DNA of 32,636 nucleotides from an uncultured Lachnospiraceae bacterium (lineage in GTDB: Bacteria > Bacillota > Clostridia > Lachnospirales > Lachnospiraceae), in the NCBI GenBank assembly GCA_934370915.1, contig CAKRNI010000005.1, forward strand, positions 1 through 32,636. Reading direction: 5' to 3'. Numbering within the stretch: position 1 is the stretch's first letter; every line of letters starts with the position of its first letter. A program made the translations under genes and the position numbers. Shown piece after piece: positions 8,701-17,579 of this stretch. The notes beneath the pieces are model-generated. The model was not told the DNA's origin. It saw only the letters and a program-made list of their open reading frames with translations, and did no database searches.

Positions 8701-11700
8701 TAATTCCGACAATTCCGCCGACACCGGTCGCTCCGGTGACCTTCGTATTGCTGACAGTAAATCTGGAATCATCAGTAGATGTACCGTCTGTTTTTCCCAC
8801 AATGCCTCCGACACCGCTGGAAGACGATCCGGTACCTCTGATCACACAGCCCGTGACTGCATCACTGTATACACTCATCTGATAGTCTGTGGATCCACCG
8901 ATAATTCCGCCGATATTGTCTCCGCTGCCCTCGACTGTTGTATTTTCGACCGCGCATCTGACCGTGGAATTATTTCGCGATCCTGTGATTCCTCCAACAT
9001 TGGATGTACCACTGATGACGGAATCTCTTACAATAGAGTTTTGCACACTTACCGAACTCGAAACGATTCCTCCGGTATTCTCTTTGGCTCCATTAACATA
9101 ACAATGATCAACGACACACTGTGACGCTGTATTATACCAGGTGGTTGCACCAAGAACACCAGCAGTCCTCTCCGAGCCACTAACGTAAGCATACTGTACT
9201 GTGACATTTTTTAAAGATGCGGAAACCGTAACACTCTCACTGTACTGGGAACCGACGCCGCCAATGTAATTACGGCCGGCAATGTACACCGGATATTCTT
9301 CTTCACCGACTGTAAGATTCTCAGATGTAACACACTGTGCCAAACGACCGGTAATACCGCCCACATAGTCATAGCCATTGACATACGCACCCTTAATAGA
9401 AAGATCTGTGAGGGCTGTCTTAGACGCACCGATAATTCCTCCGACATTGTTCGAGTTCGGAGCTGATACGCGATATGTAAAGCTGCTTTCTGCCGGTTCC
9501 TTCGCAGGCAGAGTATTATTCACGGGATTTCCCTCCGCAGTAATCTGACTTACATTTCCTGTGTTATATCCGATCAGTCCGCCGACGTAGATTGACGTTG
9601 CAGATACCGATACATCAATGTCCTTCAGCTGTACATTCTTGACGTTTCCGGTATTTGTTCCGATCATACCAACATTAGTTGCCTGATAGCCCACTAATTT
9701 AATATTTTCAAACTCACAGTTTTCAATCTTGCCCTGATTTGTGGCAATCAGTCCAAAGTTTGTACCGCTCCTTGTACCGTTGTTGATTGTAATATCCGTG
9801 AATTTCAGATTGCTCATCTCTCCCGCAATCACTGTAAACATAGACTCAGCGGCACTGGCGGTGTCATACTGTTTACCACCAAAGGTGATCGTATACTTTC
9901 CACCACCCAGCTTCGTTTCTCCGATCAGGGAATTGATCTTCAGTCCCATCGGAATATTCTTGTTTGCCACGTGATCTGAAAGAACAATATCTCCGGCGAT
10001 CCGGAAGTTTTCGAAGTTCTGGCCCGCCTCATTCATAGCCTCGGTCCACTCCTCCGCGTTATGGATCGTTCGCGCAATGACGGTACCGCTCTTCGCCTGA
10101 ATCTGGATATCAAGACGCCTCTCAATATCGCCTTTTTTGAATACGGCAACTGCCGGATATACGGACTGATATTTTTTGAGCAGCACTCCGCGGTAAATCA
10201 GGGTCAAACGTTCCGGAATCGAATTGTCTGTTATCTGGCTGAAATCCATTCCGTCGCATACAATCCGGTCTAACAGGAAGCCATTTCCTCCGTTTTCCGC
10301 GATAACCTCCACCGTATAAGCGCCGCTGTATTCTGAGATCTCGGCGGATGTCACTTTCAGATTTTCATCCGGAAGCTCGATCGCCGTCTGCTCCGGCAGG
10401 ATCTCTCCATCAACATTTTTCAGCTGCGGCATATAACTGTCTTCCACGTGGTATCCGCTGGTTCCCTCAATGTCAAAGCTGTTTCCGAGACGTCCACGGT
10501 TACGATAGAGTCCCTGCTGCGCCAGTTCTCCCTCCATAGAGAGATATGTAGCAGTCAGTTCCTTATCCGACACAGCCACACCCACAAGCTGACCGCTGTA
10601 GGCAGCTCCGTTCGTCACAGCGCAGCTGACCGTACTTCCGTTTGTATTTCCGTAAATACGGCCGATATTGGATCCGCTGCCGGAAATATTTCCGATGGAG
10701 AGTAGATTGTCCAGAGAGATTGAGGAATTGGCAATTCCAAGGATTCCGCCCGCATCACCGGCAGTGCTGGTGATATTCACATAGGACATTCCCTGACTGA
10801 CATCCGCACTTCCGGCACCCTCAATACCTCCGGTACCTCCAAAAGCTGTGGTGATTGTTCCATGGGTGTACACATTGGAAAGCGTTCCATTTGTTTCGAC
10901 ACAACCCACAAGACCTCCAATTCCGTCAGCACGGGCTCCCTCCTGAGCTTTAATATTGATGTTGGAAGCATAGGAATTATAGATCTTGATTCCTTTTCCA
11001 TATCCCAGGAGTCCTCCAACCGCCACGGCGTTGTTCCCGTTGGCCGCCGTCGTGATCGTCACATGCTCCGCCCGGCAGTCCTCCATCGTACTGTATTCCA
11101 GATAGGATACAAGACCGCCAACATGGGCCGGCATATCAGACAGCTTTACATCCGATATGCGAATATTTTTTAAAACACTGTTATTCGTCACTCTTCCGAA
11201 AATTCCAGCCTCTGAAGACTTCACCAGATTGTCTGTTACGCCATGGGTAAGGAATTCAATATTCTCGAAATTGAGGTTCTTGATCTCTCCGCCCGTTACC
11301 GTCTGGATCAAAAAGGAACCGACACCACTGATATTCCGGATCGTGTGTCCACCACCGTCGAGTTTTCCAGTAAACGTAGCGGTGGACGGGCTGATCTGAA
11401 GCACACCGATGGACATTCCGTCAAAGTCAAGATCCTTCACGAGAAGGTAGTTGTCTCCCGGATTTGCGTCGATGGATTTCCAGTCATCATAACTTGCGAT
11501 CTCGTGGTAGAAGTTTATCTCCAGATACTTTCCATCATTACCGCAATCCACCGATGTCGTGTCATGAGTCGTCTCATTGATCTCATAGGTAAGTCTGGAG
11601 TAGAGATATTTCGACGAGAATGTCTGAGGATCGCTGACCTTCGCCCGGACAACGTACATGCCGTTTTCAAGTCCCTGACTGAGGATTTCCGTTGTGAGTC

Positions 11701-14700
11701 CGCTGAATTCGATCCTGTTTATTTTCTGAAGATTGTTGCTTCTAAAGTAGAGAAGAACCTCTGCCTCCTTATTATTTGGCTGCGATACGACCTTGCTGCT
11801 TACATACTCAGGAATGTTCGCACCCGGGGCTGCCGGAAGTGCCACATTCTCCTGCTGCATGGACATAGACTCGGACATCTGTACCTTCGGATAATATCCG
11901 CTTGCAACCTGTCCATCAATTTCAAAGGAATCCGGGGACAGAAACACATTCTCATACCATATTGTATCCCAGAGTCTCTGGACAACAGTACTCTGTCCGG
12001 CATCCTTTGGGTAGGTTGCGTCCGTATACTGGGAGATATGGTACAGATTGCTGGTGTTAATTGATTTCTCCTTATATCCTATAGTAGCACCGCCTCTGTT
12101 ATAGACCTGATAAGCGCTCTGTTTTCCGTTCGCATCGTAGGAAAAATAGAAGATATCGCCGACAAAGAAACTGTTCCGGACAGTTCCATCCGCGCTGCCC
12201 ACAATTCCGCCGGTATAATCCATCGTGTAGTTATAATCCCCCTTGTAGTTTACATTATATTCGACAACCGCGTTATTGAGGACAAATACATCCTCGATCA
12301 CTCCTGTAGCCGAATTACTGTACGCAATCGCGCCATAAACTCCTGAAGCCGTATGGATATCTCCGCCATACACAAGGCTTTCGAGAACTACATTCTTGCC
12401 GTATACCGCTCCCTTGCGGATCGTTCCGTTGTTCGTTGCCGTTACGATTCCGAAGCTGGATCTTGCATGAAGCTCTTTTTCAATCTTTACCGAGAAATTC
12501 TCGATCACACCGGACTTCTCGTTGACGAACGTCATAAGACCGGTATACCAGTTCGGCTGTGATCTTCCCATATTGATCTTCATCACAATATTCCGGATCG
12601 TTCCGTAGTTTCGGTTTACAAGTCCTGCCGACTGGGTAAATGGTGACGATGGATCCCTGCGATAGTCAAACACAATATTTTCGATTACACCGGTACTCGT
12701 CAAACTATTAAACACCGGTCCATAGCTGGTTTCCTCAGGGAACGAAAGTGTATGTCCCTGGAAATCAAGAGTTCCCGAGAATATTTTATTGTAGGAATTA
12801 CCCTTAGCATCCTTAGGTTCATAGCCCGTTCTCTCAATATCCGCTACAACCACAAACTTTCCATTCGGATTTGCCATCAGCTTATCCCGGAGTTCCTGCC
12901 AGTTTGAGATCGTATCCATACCGGTCTCTGTCGTGAAGTTTACACGTGCGAGAACGATATCCTCATATCCGCGGACACTGATCAGAAGGTCCACCTCGTA
13001 GGTGGAGAATCCATTACAGTTGAAGATCTCCTCCAGGGTAACGCCCTCTTCACCCGCTGTTTCGTACGGATAAGCGTAGGGGATCCGCTTAATCTCATCA
13101 AGCTTTGTGCTGTCAACGTCCATACCGTCCGCTCCCTTTAAGAGAAGCGTGTAGGTGCCGTTTTTCAGCTCCTGTTTTCTATCGGTGAGCTGTACGGTAA
13201 CGGATGCTTTCCAGCCGGAACCGGATTCATCGATGGACTTCATATCCAGAGAGCCCGTAATTCCCTCACCGGTCTTAAAGAAGACCTTATCCGGGAATGT
13301 ATAATTCTGCTCGTTCTTTCCGTTTTCATAATATACGTTGTAGTTCTGTGCCGTAAACTCGATGCGGTACTCGTGGTCCATCTTCAGGTTGTTGAACCGG
13401 AGACTCTCATATTCCGTATTGACCTTAATGGTTCTTGTCTCCACCAGGCTCGCCTCGGATACCGAGTAGAGCTTTACGGTCACCGCTCCCTTATCGATGG
13501 CTCCGTCCGGATCATCAAAGTAAAAGTGATAGAGCTCCACGAAATCAGAAAGCGTGAATACGCCGTCATGGCGGAATCCCGCCGTCTGTTTCAGCGTCCG
13601 GATCTGAAGTGTATTCGTCGGTGCCTGAACCTTGTACTCGCTTCCGCCCTGAGAAGCGACAGCTCCAACAGACACCGTATAATTTGTCATGGAGTCAAAG
13701 GGATTATCCTGTCCCTTTCCTTCCTGAAACTGGAACTCCGCTCTCCATCCGCTTATAAAGAGACTCCATGCGTCTGTCACATCTTCCGGCGCTGTTCCGG
13801 ATATTACGACCTTCGGCACGGTGGCATCAAGCGTATCATGGTTCTGGATCACAATACTTGTACTTCCCGCCTCTACAGAGACCTTTTCCAGCTCGGACCG
13901 GGATAAAATCGTTTCATTTTCCCAGGTCTTGCTGTCCGACGTAATCTGAACCGGGAAGCGGTCCATCAGCGTCAGAAGCCCTTCCATCGTCTTCGTTGTG
14001 TCAACCTGCATGCCAATGGTAAACGAGGAATCCGTGATATCGGATGAATCAAGATTTACGTGCGCGTTTCCGAGAAGGCTGATCTGTGCTGTAAACATGG
14101 AAAGACGTCCAATTCTTGTATTCCTGCACCAGTTTTTTGTATTCTTATCGTTCAGTTCGTAATCTGCCCGCACAATGACATAAAAGGAAGTTCCGGACGG
14201 AAGATTTGTAATCGTAAACTCGTTGGTCGTTCCGTCTGTAGATACTGCCCTGCGGTACTTTGTGTTGATTCCGTCACCGGTCTCATCAAATGCCGGAACA
14301 TCATCTCCCTCTGTATTTACAATATAGAGATAGCAGTTCTCCATATCCGCATGATCCGGATTTGACACCTGAACGGTAATGGACTGGGCACCTACCGTGT
14401 TTGCAGTCTCACGGATCGATGCTGTCGGCGCTACTTTACAGGTGTGGGTCGTTCCCTCTGTCACACTGTCAGAAGTCAGCTCAAATTTGTTTCTAAAACG
14501 GTCAAGAACCGACACTGTATAGTGGTATGTTTTATTGGAATCGAAACCTTCCTTGGAAAGCCAGTTTGCCGCAATTCCTCTCTTGATGTTCCGGACCGCG
14601 CTTCCTCCGATGTTGTAATCTTCCCCATCGATGGAAACTTCAATTCGACCGATGTAGGAAATCGCTGAGATTCTGCCGTCAGATGTGGGGACATCCTCGG

Positions 14701-16324
14701 CAAGGATCTTGTCCACGCCGACCTTATTCGAGAAATATGTATCGCGCTCTGCAAAGGTGAATCGCATCGGACGAAGTGTGCTCATCGGCAGTGTTGTCAC
14801 CTCGATAGCTTCCATAAACGGCTTCGTCTCTTTGATTCCATTGTTGTTTCTAAAGACAATCTCCCCGGTAAGCTGGTAGGTTTTTCCCGGTTCCAAATTC
14901 GTCACTTCCAGATTGCCGCTCTTTTTCATATTTTTACGGCTCTTCTGGGTTCCATCAAGGCTGAAACGGAACACGGCTCTCACGAGACGGCTCTGTTCAT
15001 CCGTAATATCGAGCTTCGCTGTCATTCCGTAAACACCCATTGTAATGTCGGAAAGAACAGCTGTCGGCTCTTTGTATTCTTCCGGGCGGATATCCGGATC
15101 ACCTGCGGTAGCATTACCGCTTCCGGTGTCTGTCCCTGTATCTCCATCCGCATTGTGATCTCCACCGCCATTATCAGCGCTGTTTCCACCTCCGCTGATT
15201 GTTCCATCACCTGTTCCGGAACCAGAACCTGAGCTTGTGCCAGAACCGGAGCCCGAACCGGAGCCGCTTCCACCTGAATTTCCGCTGCTGCTTCCGGACG
15301 AAGAACCGCCGCCTGAAGATCCGCCACTGCTTCCAGAATCGGAGACATCTGAGCCGCCTGCGCCACCTAAATCGCCACTGTCGGAATTGTCAAATGTCTC
15401 GCCGCTTCCATCTGCGTTTCCGTCTGTATCAGTCACCTCACCGGTCTCATCCTCCGCCTGGTTATACGCGGAGTCTGCGATCGTCGGAGTCTCCTGCTCT
15501 CCCGCCAGCTGCTCAGCGGACACAGTCTCACCATCAGCCGGGTTTCCAGAACCACCTGCCGGTCTCTGGTTCTGTCTGGAATGGTTTAAATCGTTTTCCT
15601 CTGTCGGGCTTTCTGTCTCCTGTACTCCTCTTTCTCCGGAACCATACTCAGCCAAAAGACCGAGTTGTTTTAAAAACGCGTCATAGGTCATAGAAACAGA
15701 ACCGATGGACACAGTTTCTCCATAACTCACTCTCGTCTGTCCGTAGACGAGATGCCCATCCTCGAAACTATAGTAATGAATTCCGGAATCGCCCAGATAC
15801 ATAATGCTGTTCAATCGGATATTCGTCTCATTGCCCGCAGAACTCAGTTTCATCGGCTGGGCGTTGATGTAAAGACCTTTTCCGGCGCTGGAAAGAATAT
15901 ACTCTTCCTCCTCCGCAACCTGACCATCGGTCTCGTAGGCCGTACCATTGCTCAAAAGCAGACCGTCGTAGGACTCGTAAGATTCAAAATCGCTTGTGAT
16001 CAGGTTAAAATCGCCATTCAGATAATAGAGGGCGGTTCCTTCCTGAGCGAATAATGGATAAGTGATATCGACAGAATCCTTCTTATCCCCAATATAATAC
16101 CGGTTCGCCCGGCGATACAATGTCTCATCTTCTGTGCAGGAACGCATAGAGAGGATATCCTTGTCCTCCCCCGGATCCTCATCGCTCTTCAGTGTTTCCG
16201 AGATATTTTTGTCGGTCACCGCAAAAGCCGGAAGCTGAAGCCAGGCCAGAGTCTGAAGGCGGTATGTATAAGCAAATACCACCACCGCAGACAGCATGGC
16301 TGCCATCGCGATAATTTTTTTCAT
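5726..16324 (-). CDS. Giant 3532-aa surface protein with Fn3-like modules and three GLUG beta-helix regions
   Basis: Largest protein of the operon. Residues 1-35 are a hydrophobic signal or anchor segment (possible cleavage after LPAFA). About 75-222 is the beta-rich membrane-proximal domain shared with the 243-, 620- and 2067-aa proteins. About 302-410 is a Gly/Ser/Asp-rich stalk. About 415-1130 holds several Fn3/Ig-like modules. Three right-handed beta-helix regions with GLUG-type repeats (GGLVG, GGIIG, then G-[TN]-[IV]-x-N turns) start near 1136, 1607 and 2085 and end near 2630. Each opens with a related I-x-[ND/S]-x-x-x-W segment followed by a D-[IL] strand. About 2650-3170 is beta-rich and unassigned; about 3178-3438 is Lys/Asp/Ser/Glu-rich and disordered. 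About 3501-3523 is a transmembrane helix with tail KKREGRK. No LPXTG motif precedes it. GLUG proteins are usually adhesins. ATG follows GGGGGAA, 22 bases after the 243-aa gene. Confidence 0.9.
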   Translation of the reverse strand: MKKIIAMAAMLSAVVVFAYTYRLQTLAWLQLPAFAVTDKNISETLKSDEDPGEDKDILSMRSCTEDETLYRRANRYYIGDKKDSVDITYPLFAQEGTALYYLNGDFNLITSDFESYESYDGLLLSNGTAYETDGQVAEEEEYILSSAGKGLYINAQPMKLSSAGNETNIRLNSIMYLGDSGIHYYSFEDGHLVYGQTRVSYGETVSIGSVSMTYDAFLKQLGLLAEYGSGERGVQETESPTEENDLNHSRQNQRPAGGSGNPADGETVSAEQLAGEQETPTIADSAYNQAEDETGEVTDTDGNADGSGETFDNSDSGDLGGAGGSDVSDSGSSGGSSGGGSSSGSSSGNSGGSGSGSGSGSGTSSGSGSGTGDGTISGGGNSADNGGGDHNADGDTGTDTGSGNATAGDPDIRPEEYKEPTAVLSDITMGVYGMTAKLDITDEQSRLVRAVFRFSLDGTQKSRKNMKKSGNLEVTNLEPGKTYQLTGEIVFRNNNGIKETKPFMEAIEVTTLPMSTLRPMRFTFAERDTYFSNKVGVDKILAEDVPTSDGRISAISYIGRIEVSIDGEDYNIGGSAVRNIKRGIAANWLSKEGFDSNKTYHYTVSVLDRFRNKFELTSDSVTEGTTHTCKVAPTASIRETANTVGAQSITVQVSNPDHADMENCYLYIVNTEGDDVPAFDETGDGINTKYRRAVSTDGTTNEFTITNLPSGTSFYVIVRADYELNDKNTKNWCRNTRIGRLSMFTAQISLLGNAHVNLDSSDITDSSFTIGMQVDTTKTMEGLLTLMDRFPVQITSDSKTWENETILSRSELEKVSVEAGSTSIVIQNHDTLDATVPKVVISGTAPEDVTDAWSLFISGWRAEFQFQEGKGQDNPFDSMTNYTVSVGAVASQGGSEYKVQAPTNTLQIRTLKQTAGFRHDGVFTLSDFVELYHFYFDDPDGAIDKGAVTVKLYSVSEASLVETRTIKVNTEYESLRFNNLKMDHEYRIEFTAQNYNVYYENGKNEQNYTFPDKVFFKTGEGITGSLDMKSIDESGSGWKASVTVQLTDRKQELKNGTYTLLLKGADGMDVDSTKLDEIKRIPYAYPYETAGEEGVTLEEIFNCNGFSTYEVDLLISVRGYEDIVLARVNFTTETGMDTISNWQELRDKLMANPNGKFVVVADIERTGYEPKDAKGNSYNKIFSGTLDFQGHTLSFPEETSYGPVFNSLTSTGVIENIVFDYRRDPSSPFTQSAGLVNRNYGTIRNIVMKINMGRSQPNWYTGLMTFVNEKSGVIENFSVKIEKELHARSSFGIVTATNNGTIRKGAVYGKNVVLESLVYGGDIHTASGVYGAIAYSNSATGVIEDVFVLNNAVVEYNVNYKGDYNYTMDYTGGIVGSADGTVRNSFFVGDIFYFSYDANGKQSAYQVYNRGGATIGYKEKSINTSNLYHISQYTDATYPKDAGQSTVVQRLWDTIWYENVFLSPDSFEIDGQVASGYYPKVQMSESMSMQQENVALPAAPGANIPEYVSSKVVSQPNNKEAEVLLYFRSNNLQKINRIEFSGLTTEILSQGLENGMYVVRAKVSDPQTFSSKYLYSRLTYEINETTHDTTSVDCGNDGKYLEINFYHEIASYDDWKSIDANPGDNYLLVKDLDFDGMSIGVLQISPSTATFTGKLDGGGHTIRNISGVGSFLIQTVTGGEIKNLNFENIEFLTHGVTDNLVKSSEAGIFGRVTNNSVLKNIRISDVKLSDMPAHVGGLVSYLEYSTMEDCRAEHVTITTAANGNNAVAVGGLLGYGKGIKIYNSYASNINIKAQEGARADGIGGLVGCVETNGTLSNVYTHGTITTAFGGTGGIEGAGSADVSQGMSYVNITSTAGDAGGILGIANSSISLDNLLSIGNISGSGSNIGRIYGNTNGSTVSCAVTNGAAYSGQLVGVAVSDKELTATYLSMEGELAQQGLYRNRGRLGNSFDIEGTSGYHVEDSYMPQLKNVDGEILPEQTAIELPDENLKVTSAEISEYSGAYTVEVIAENGGNGFLLDRIVCDGMDFSQITDNSIPERLTLIYRGVLLKKYQSVYPAVAVFKKGDIERRLDIQIQAKSGTVIARTIHNAEEWTEAMNEAGQNFENFRIAGDIVLSDHVANKNIPMGLKINSLIGETKLGGGKYTITFGGKQYDTASAAESMFTVIAGEMSNLKFTDITINNGTRSGTNFGLIATNQGKIENCEFENIKLVGYQATNVGMIGTNTGNVKNVQLKDIDVSVSATSIYVGGLIGYNTGNVSQITAEGNPVNNTLPAKEPAESSFTYRVSAPNSNNVGGIIGASKTALTDLSIKGAYVNGYDYVGGITGRLAQCVTSENLTVGEEEYPVYIAGRNYIGGVGSQYSESVTVSASLKNVTVQYAYVSGSERTAGVLGATTWYNTASQCVVDHCYVNGAKENTGGIVSSSVSVQNSIVRDSVISGTSNVGGITGSRNNSTVRCAVENTTVEGSGDNIGGIIGGSTDYQMSVYSDAVTGCVIRGTGSSSSGVGGIVGKTDGTSTDDSRFTVSNTKVTGATGVGGIVGITYGGKYSWINCDAEVEATGSGAGSFAGILYDYYYDAKGGNSNPHAYVKEAVLGGTVKAVEQAGSFVGRLTNGNPRKDSSGEIIDQGHDYLSSEQYNKIILTADVNGNNDNSSTVWGYFHLDNSEFTDMSSWKPSKSIGEIQTVGSTAPSSVVWGGIKINDIPLWNNITEWTGTGKAYAKLELPVNKTDATVKDDPKAIAPYQYFVTDAEVFERAALYQTVLGFNKNRWVYMHIQPDKKANRAARFPYVTTSEEMYPNPKNTTGGNTMLSNYQDGTMGYWGLAIPTGATTSTLSLRDITDEQYLWVSASGPASITLELSSDVVGAAMSVADGSGEVLRVDNTTERVYTMPYNYSTPLVVTLSAPEIGFTQTYDILAQDLASSVMAWKGDQYYLTNSGIRSASGKSIAGSFLNLRNGQALDLNGDIWNVESGSVVSHCDFTDIQWEEPKAVCEFTYDGEKLSVYHQFIHYDGEDLDRLAYVKNGTLFGLEPDPDMVYGAVLADTYQDSQYLTVLGTDGLLHDLNESIHLPEGFTNRGIVELADNMHDDSHIAIGRYEDGKVFAFNYLTGTELTLEEADSWENGTDLSLADYAGQYLESYLGSWFGMNNSGYAASANLMTNLSTGRLGSLDDILSYTGTASEGGEAAGTSGKAGGNGSAADSDSDDPDKKNSSSDHNEKDDSTQTGDREKSRNSIVDAVKSLFSKTADDEKNGVSTSKDETSESKKEKTNGTDESKDEKDSVTKKNSSGENDADASKDLKEKTVQDGSGTSKNENAANDQTENRDLTEKDAAASLGDLTEKQETADKSHAEKNGSEKDSAADSESVASGEKVYGEKASDDLISDQLTSDQDTTDESSGTSGSAESKETEAVANAAEAETTAGSETAAVSETAGSDLKSSAVTEKKLITVYNPADGSYRIYTAKDYLSQTGDSLTSVDSKVKEMASQGLIADQTQLKSKDFMEDKKYGIMIFGAFSAMGILLSLGLLLKKREGRK
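15095..15421 (-). repeat. Gly/Ser-rich stalk of the 3532-aa protein
   Basis: Codes residues about 302-410, dominated by Gly, Ser and Asp (SGSGSGSG, SSGGGSSSGSSSG, DTGTDTGSG). It stands exactly where the 620- and 2067-aa proteins have their G-G-X and G-X-Y stalks, between the membrane-proximal domain and the first Fn3-like module. Unlike those it has no strict three-residue period. Confidence 0.85.
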
Positions 16325-16346
16325 AATCCAGTTCCCCCTTTGCTTC

Positions 16347-17078
16347 CTATTTATTTTCCATTCTCTTTAACATTCCCGGTTTCGCCACAAGAAGATACCA
16401 GGTTCCGTTTGCCTTTTTCATCGTGTCGGTTCCCATATCCAGCACATCGCCGTTGGCAAAGGCCGCCGCGAGTTCCGATTCCCCAGTCTGAATGACCGTA
16501 CTTGTTCCTGTGCTGTAATCAAAATACTGGAGCGTATTTCCATATCTCGCCACTGCATAGGAAAGCGCCGGGATTTCCGCACTGCCGCCATCCCAGCGGA
16601 GTTCCGTATTTTCAAGAAATACATATGTATCAACGCCGTCGTAAAGATAACCGTTCGCACTATCCGCCTTCAGACTTCCATCCTGCAGCACCACCGAGTT
16701 ATTTTCGATCGCCATCGTGCTGAAGTGGGCCAGCCGGAAGACCTGATTATCCGCGTCTGGATACCAGGCATAGTCAAAGGGCAGAAGCGCCATTCCGTCC
16801 GGCTGGTACAGCGGCTTCGAATTCAGTGTTGACTTTCCCTTCTCATCCCGGATCGTCACTTCTTTATCGGTATACTGGATCCTGCATTTTCCGGTATACT
16901 CGACCTTTACATCTCCAAAATAATTGTATGCGCCCTCCGGCAGCACCACTGAATCCATATTTCTCTTAAAAAGCAGGACCAGCGCGGCGATCACGAGGAC
17001 CGCAGCCATGATTCCCAGACTCAGAAGCCGTTCCCGGAATCCTCTGCCTTTTCGTTCTAATTTTGTTCTGCCTTTCAT
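16347..17078 (-). CDS. Single-pass membrane protein carrying the shared extracytoplasmic beta domain
   Basis: 243 aa. Residues 1-17 are strongly basic (KGRTKLERKGRGFRER), so cytoplasmic. Residues 18-37 form one transmembrane helix with no signal peptidase site, so the protein stays anchored. The remaining about 200 residues are an outside beta-rich domain (LPEGAYNYFGDVKVEY, DTYVFLENTELRW, IPALSYAVARYGNTLQYFDYSTG, GDVLDMGTDTM). This domain looks like the membrane-proximal domain of the 620-, 2067- and 3532-aa proteins, so this protein is the minimal member of the set, without stalk or Fn3 modules. Its ATG overlaps the TGA of the 166-aa gene (ATGA). I recognise no named family. A role as connector between the membrane part of the motor and the surface proteins is inference. 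Confidence 0.82.
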   Translation of the reverse strand: MKGRTKLERKGRGFRERLLSLGIMAAVLVIAALVLLFKRNMDSVVLPEGAYNYFGDVKVEYTGKCRIQYTDKEVTIRDEKGKSTLNSKPLYQPDGMALLPFDYAWYPDADNQVFRLAHFSTMAIENNSVVLQDGSLKADSANGYLYDGVDTYVFLENTELRWDGGSAEIPALSYAVARYGNTLQYFDYSTGTSTVIQTGESELAAAFANGDVLDMGTDTMKKANGTWYLLVAKPGMLKRMENK

Positions 17079-17575
17079 GACTGCTCCTCCATATCTTTCA
17101 GTAAAAAGTACGCGCTGTAAAAGACCAGAAAGATTCCGAGTACCACAAGGATAATGACGACATACATGTCAAATCTCGTCTCTTTCAGATATCCCTTCAG
17201 CACATTTCCGGTAAGCAGGGACGCGAAGAGAAGAATGCTGTTCATAAGGTCTCTCACAAACACTCTTCCGCCGCCTCCTGTCACCAGCTTTGCCGCCGCA
17301 AGAAGGATCAGAAATACCAGATGCGGAAGCTTCATTTCCACTCCGAAGAGTACCGATGAGAGGACGAAGGTGAATCCCAGAAACGAGATCCCGATACAGG
17401 CCGCCTCTCTATCACTCCGGTTTAAGAGAAATCCGTAGACGCCGCGCGCTCTTCCGTTCCAGGTAAACTTTCTTGTTACGATAACGGCAAGCAGGGATCC
17501 GATGACTCCCACCGCAAGCGTCAGCAGTATAAAGTTTTTAAACAGGACGATGCCCGCGATCATTTCATCTAACAT
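17075..17575 (-). CDS. Polytopic membrane protein, possible stator / degenerate a-subunit analogue
   Basis: 166 aa with about five hydrophobic segments: near 9-33, 59-78, 84-98, 108-126 and 136-159. The usual F-ATPase a subunit (ion half-channels, stator partner of b) is absent from the cluster, and this is the only polytopic protein in it. The segment RDLMNSILLFASLLTGNVLKGYL has a faint likeness to helix 5 of subunit a (LRLFGNMYAGEL in E. coli). If that alignment were right, the essential Arg would be Leu115. The likeness is short and may be chance. At 166 aa it is much shorter than subunit a (about 230-270 aa) and it sits after epsilon instead of before c. ATG follows GGGAGAATAAG, four bases past the epsilon stop. 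Best called an uncharacterised membrane protein that probably anchors the b-delta stalk. Confidence 0.8.
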   Translation of the reverse strand: MLDEMIAGIVLFKNFILLTLAVGVIGSLLAVIVTRKFTWNGRARGVYGFLLNRSDREAACIGISFLGFTFVLSSVLFGVEMKLPHLVFLILLAAAKLVTGGGGRVFVRDLMNSILLFASLLTGNVLKGYLKETRFDMYVVIILVVLGIFLVFYSAYFLLKDMEEQS

Positions 17576-17579
17576 ACTC

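Noticed and set aside
6094..15693. Many plus-strand open frames within the giant gene
   Set aside because: All are opposite to the 3532-aa frame, which has consistent domain structure; compositions (Ser, Arg, His rich) are typical of antisense reading.
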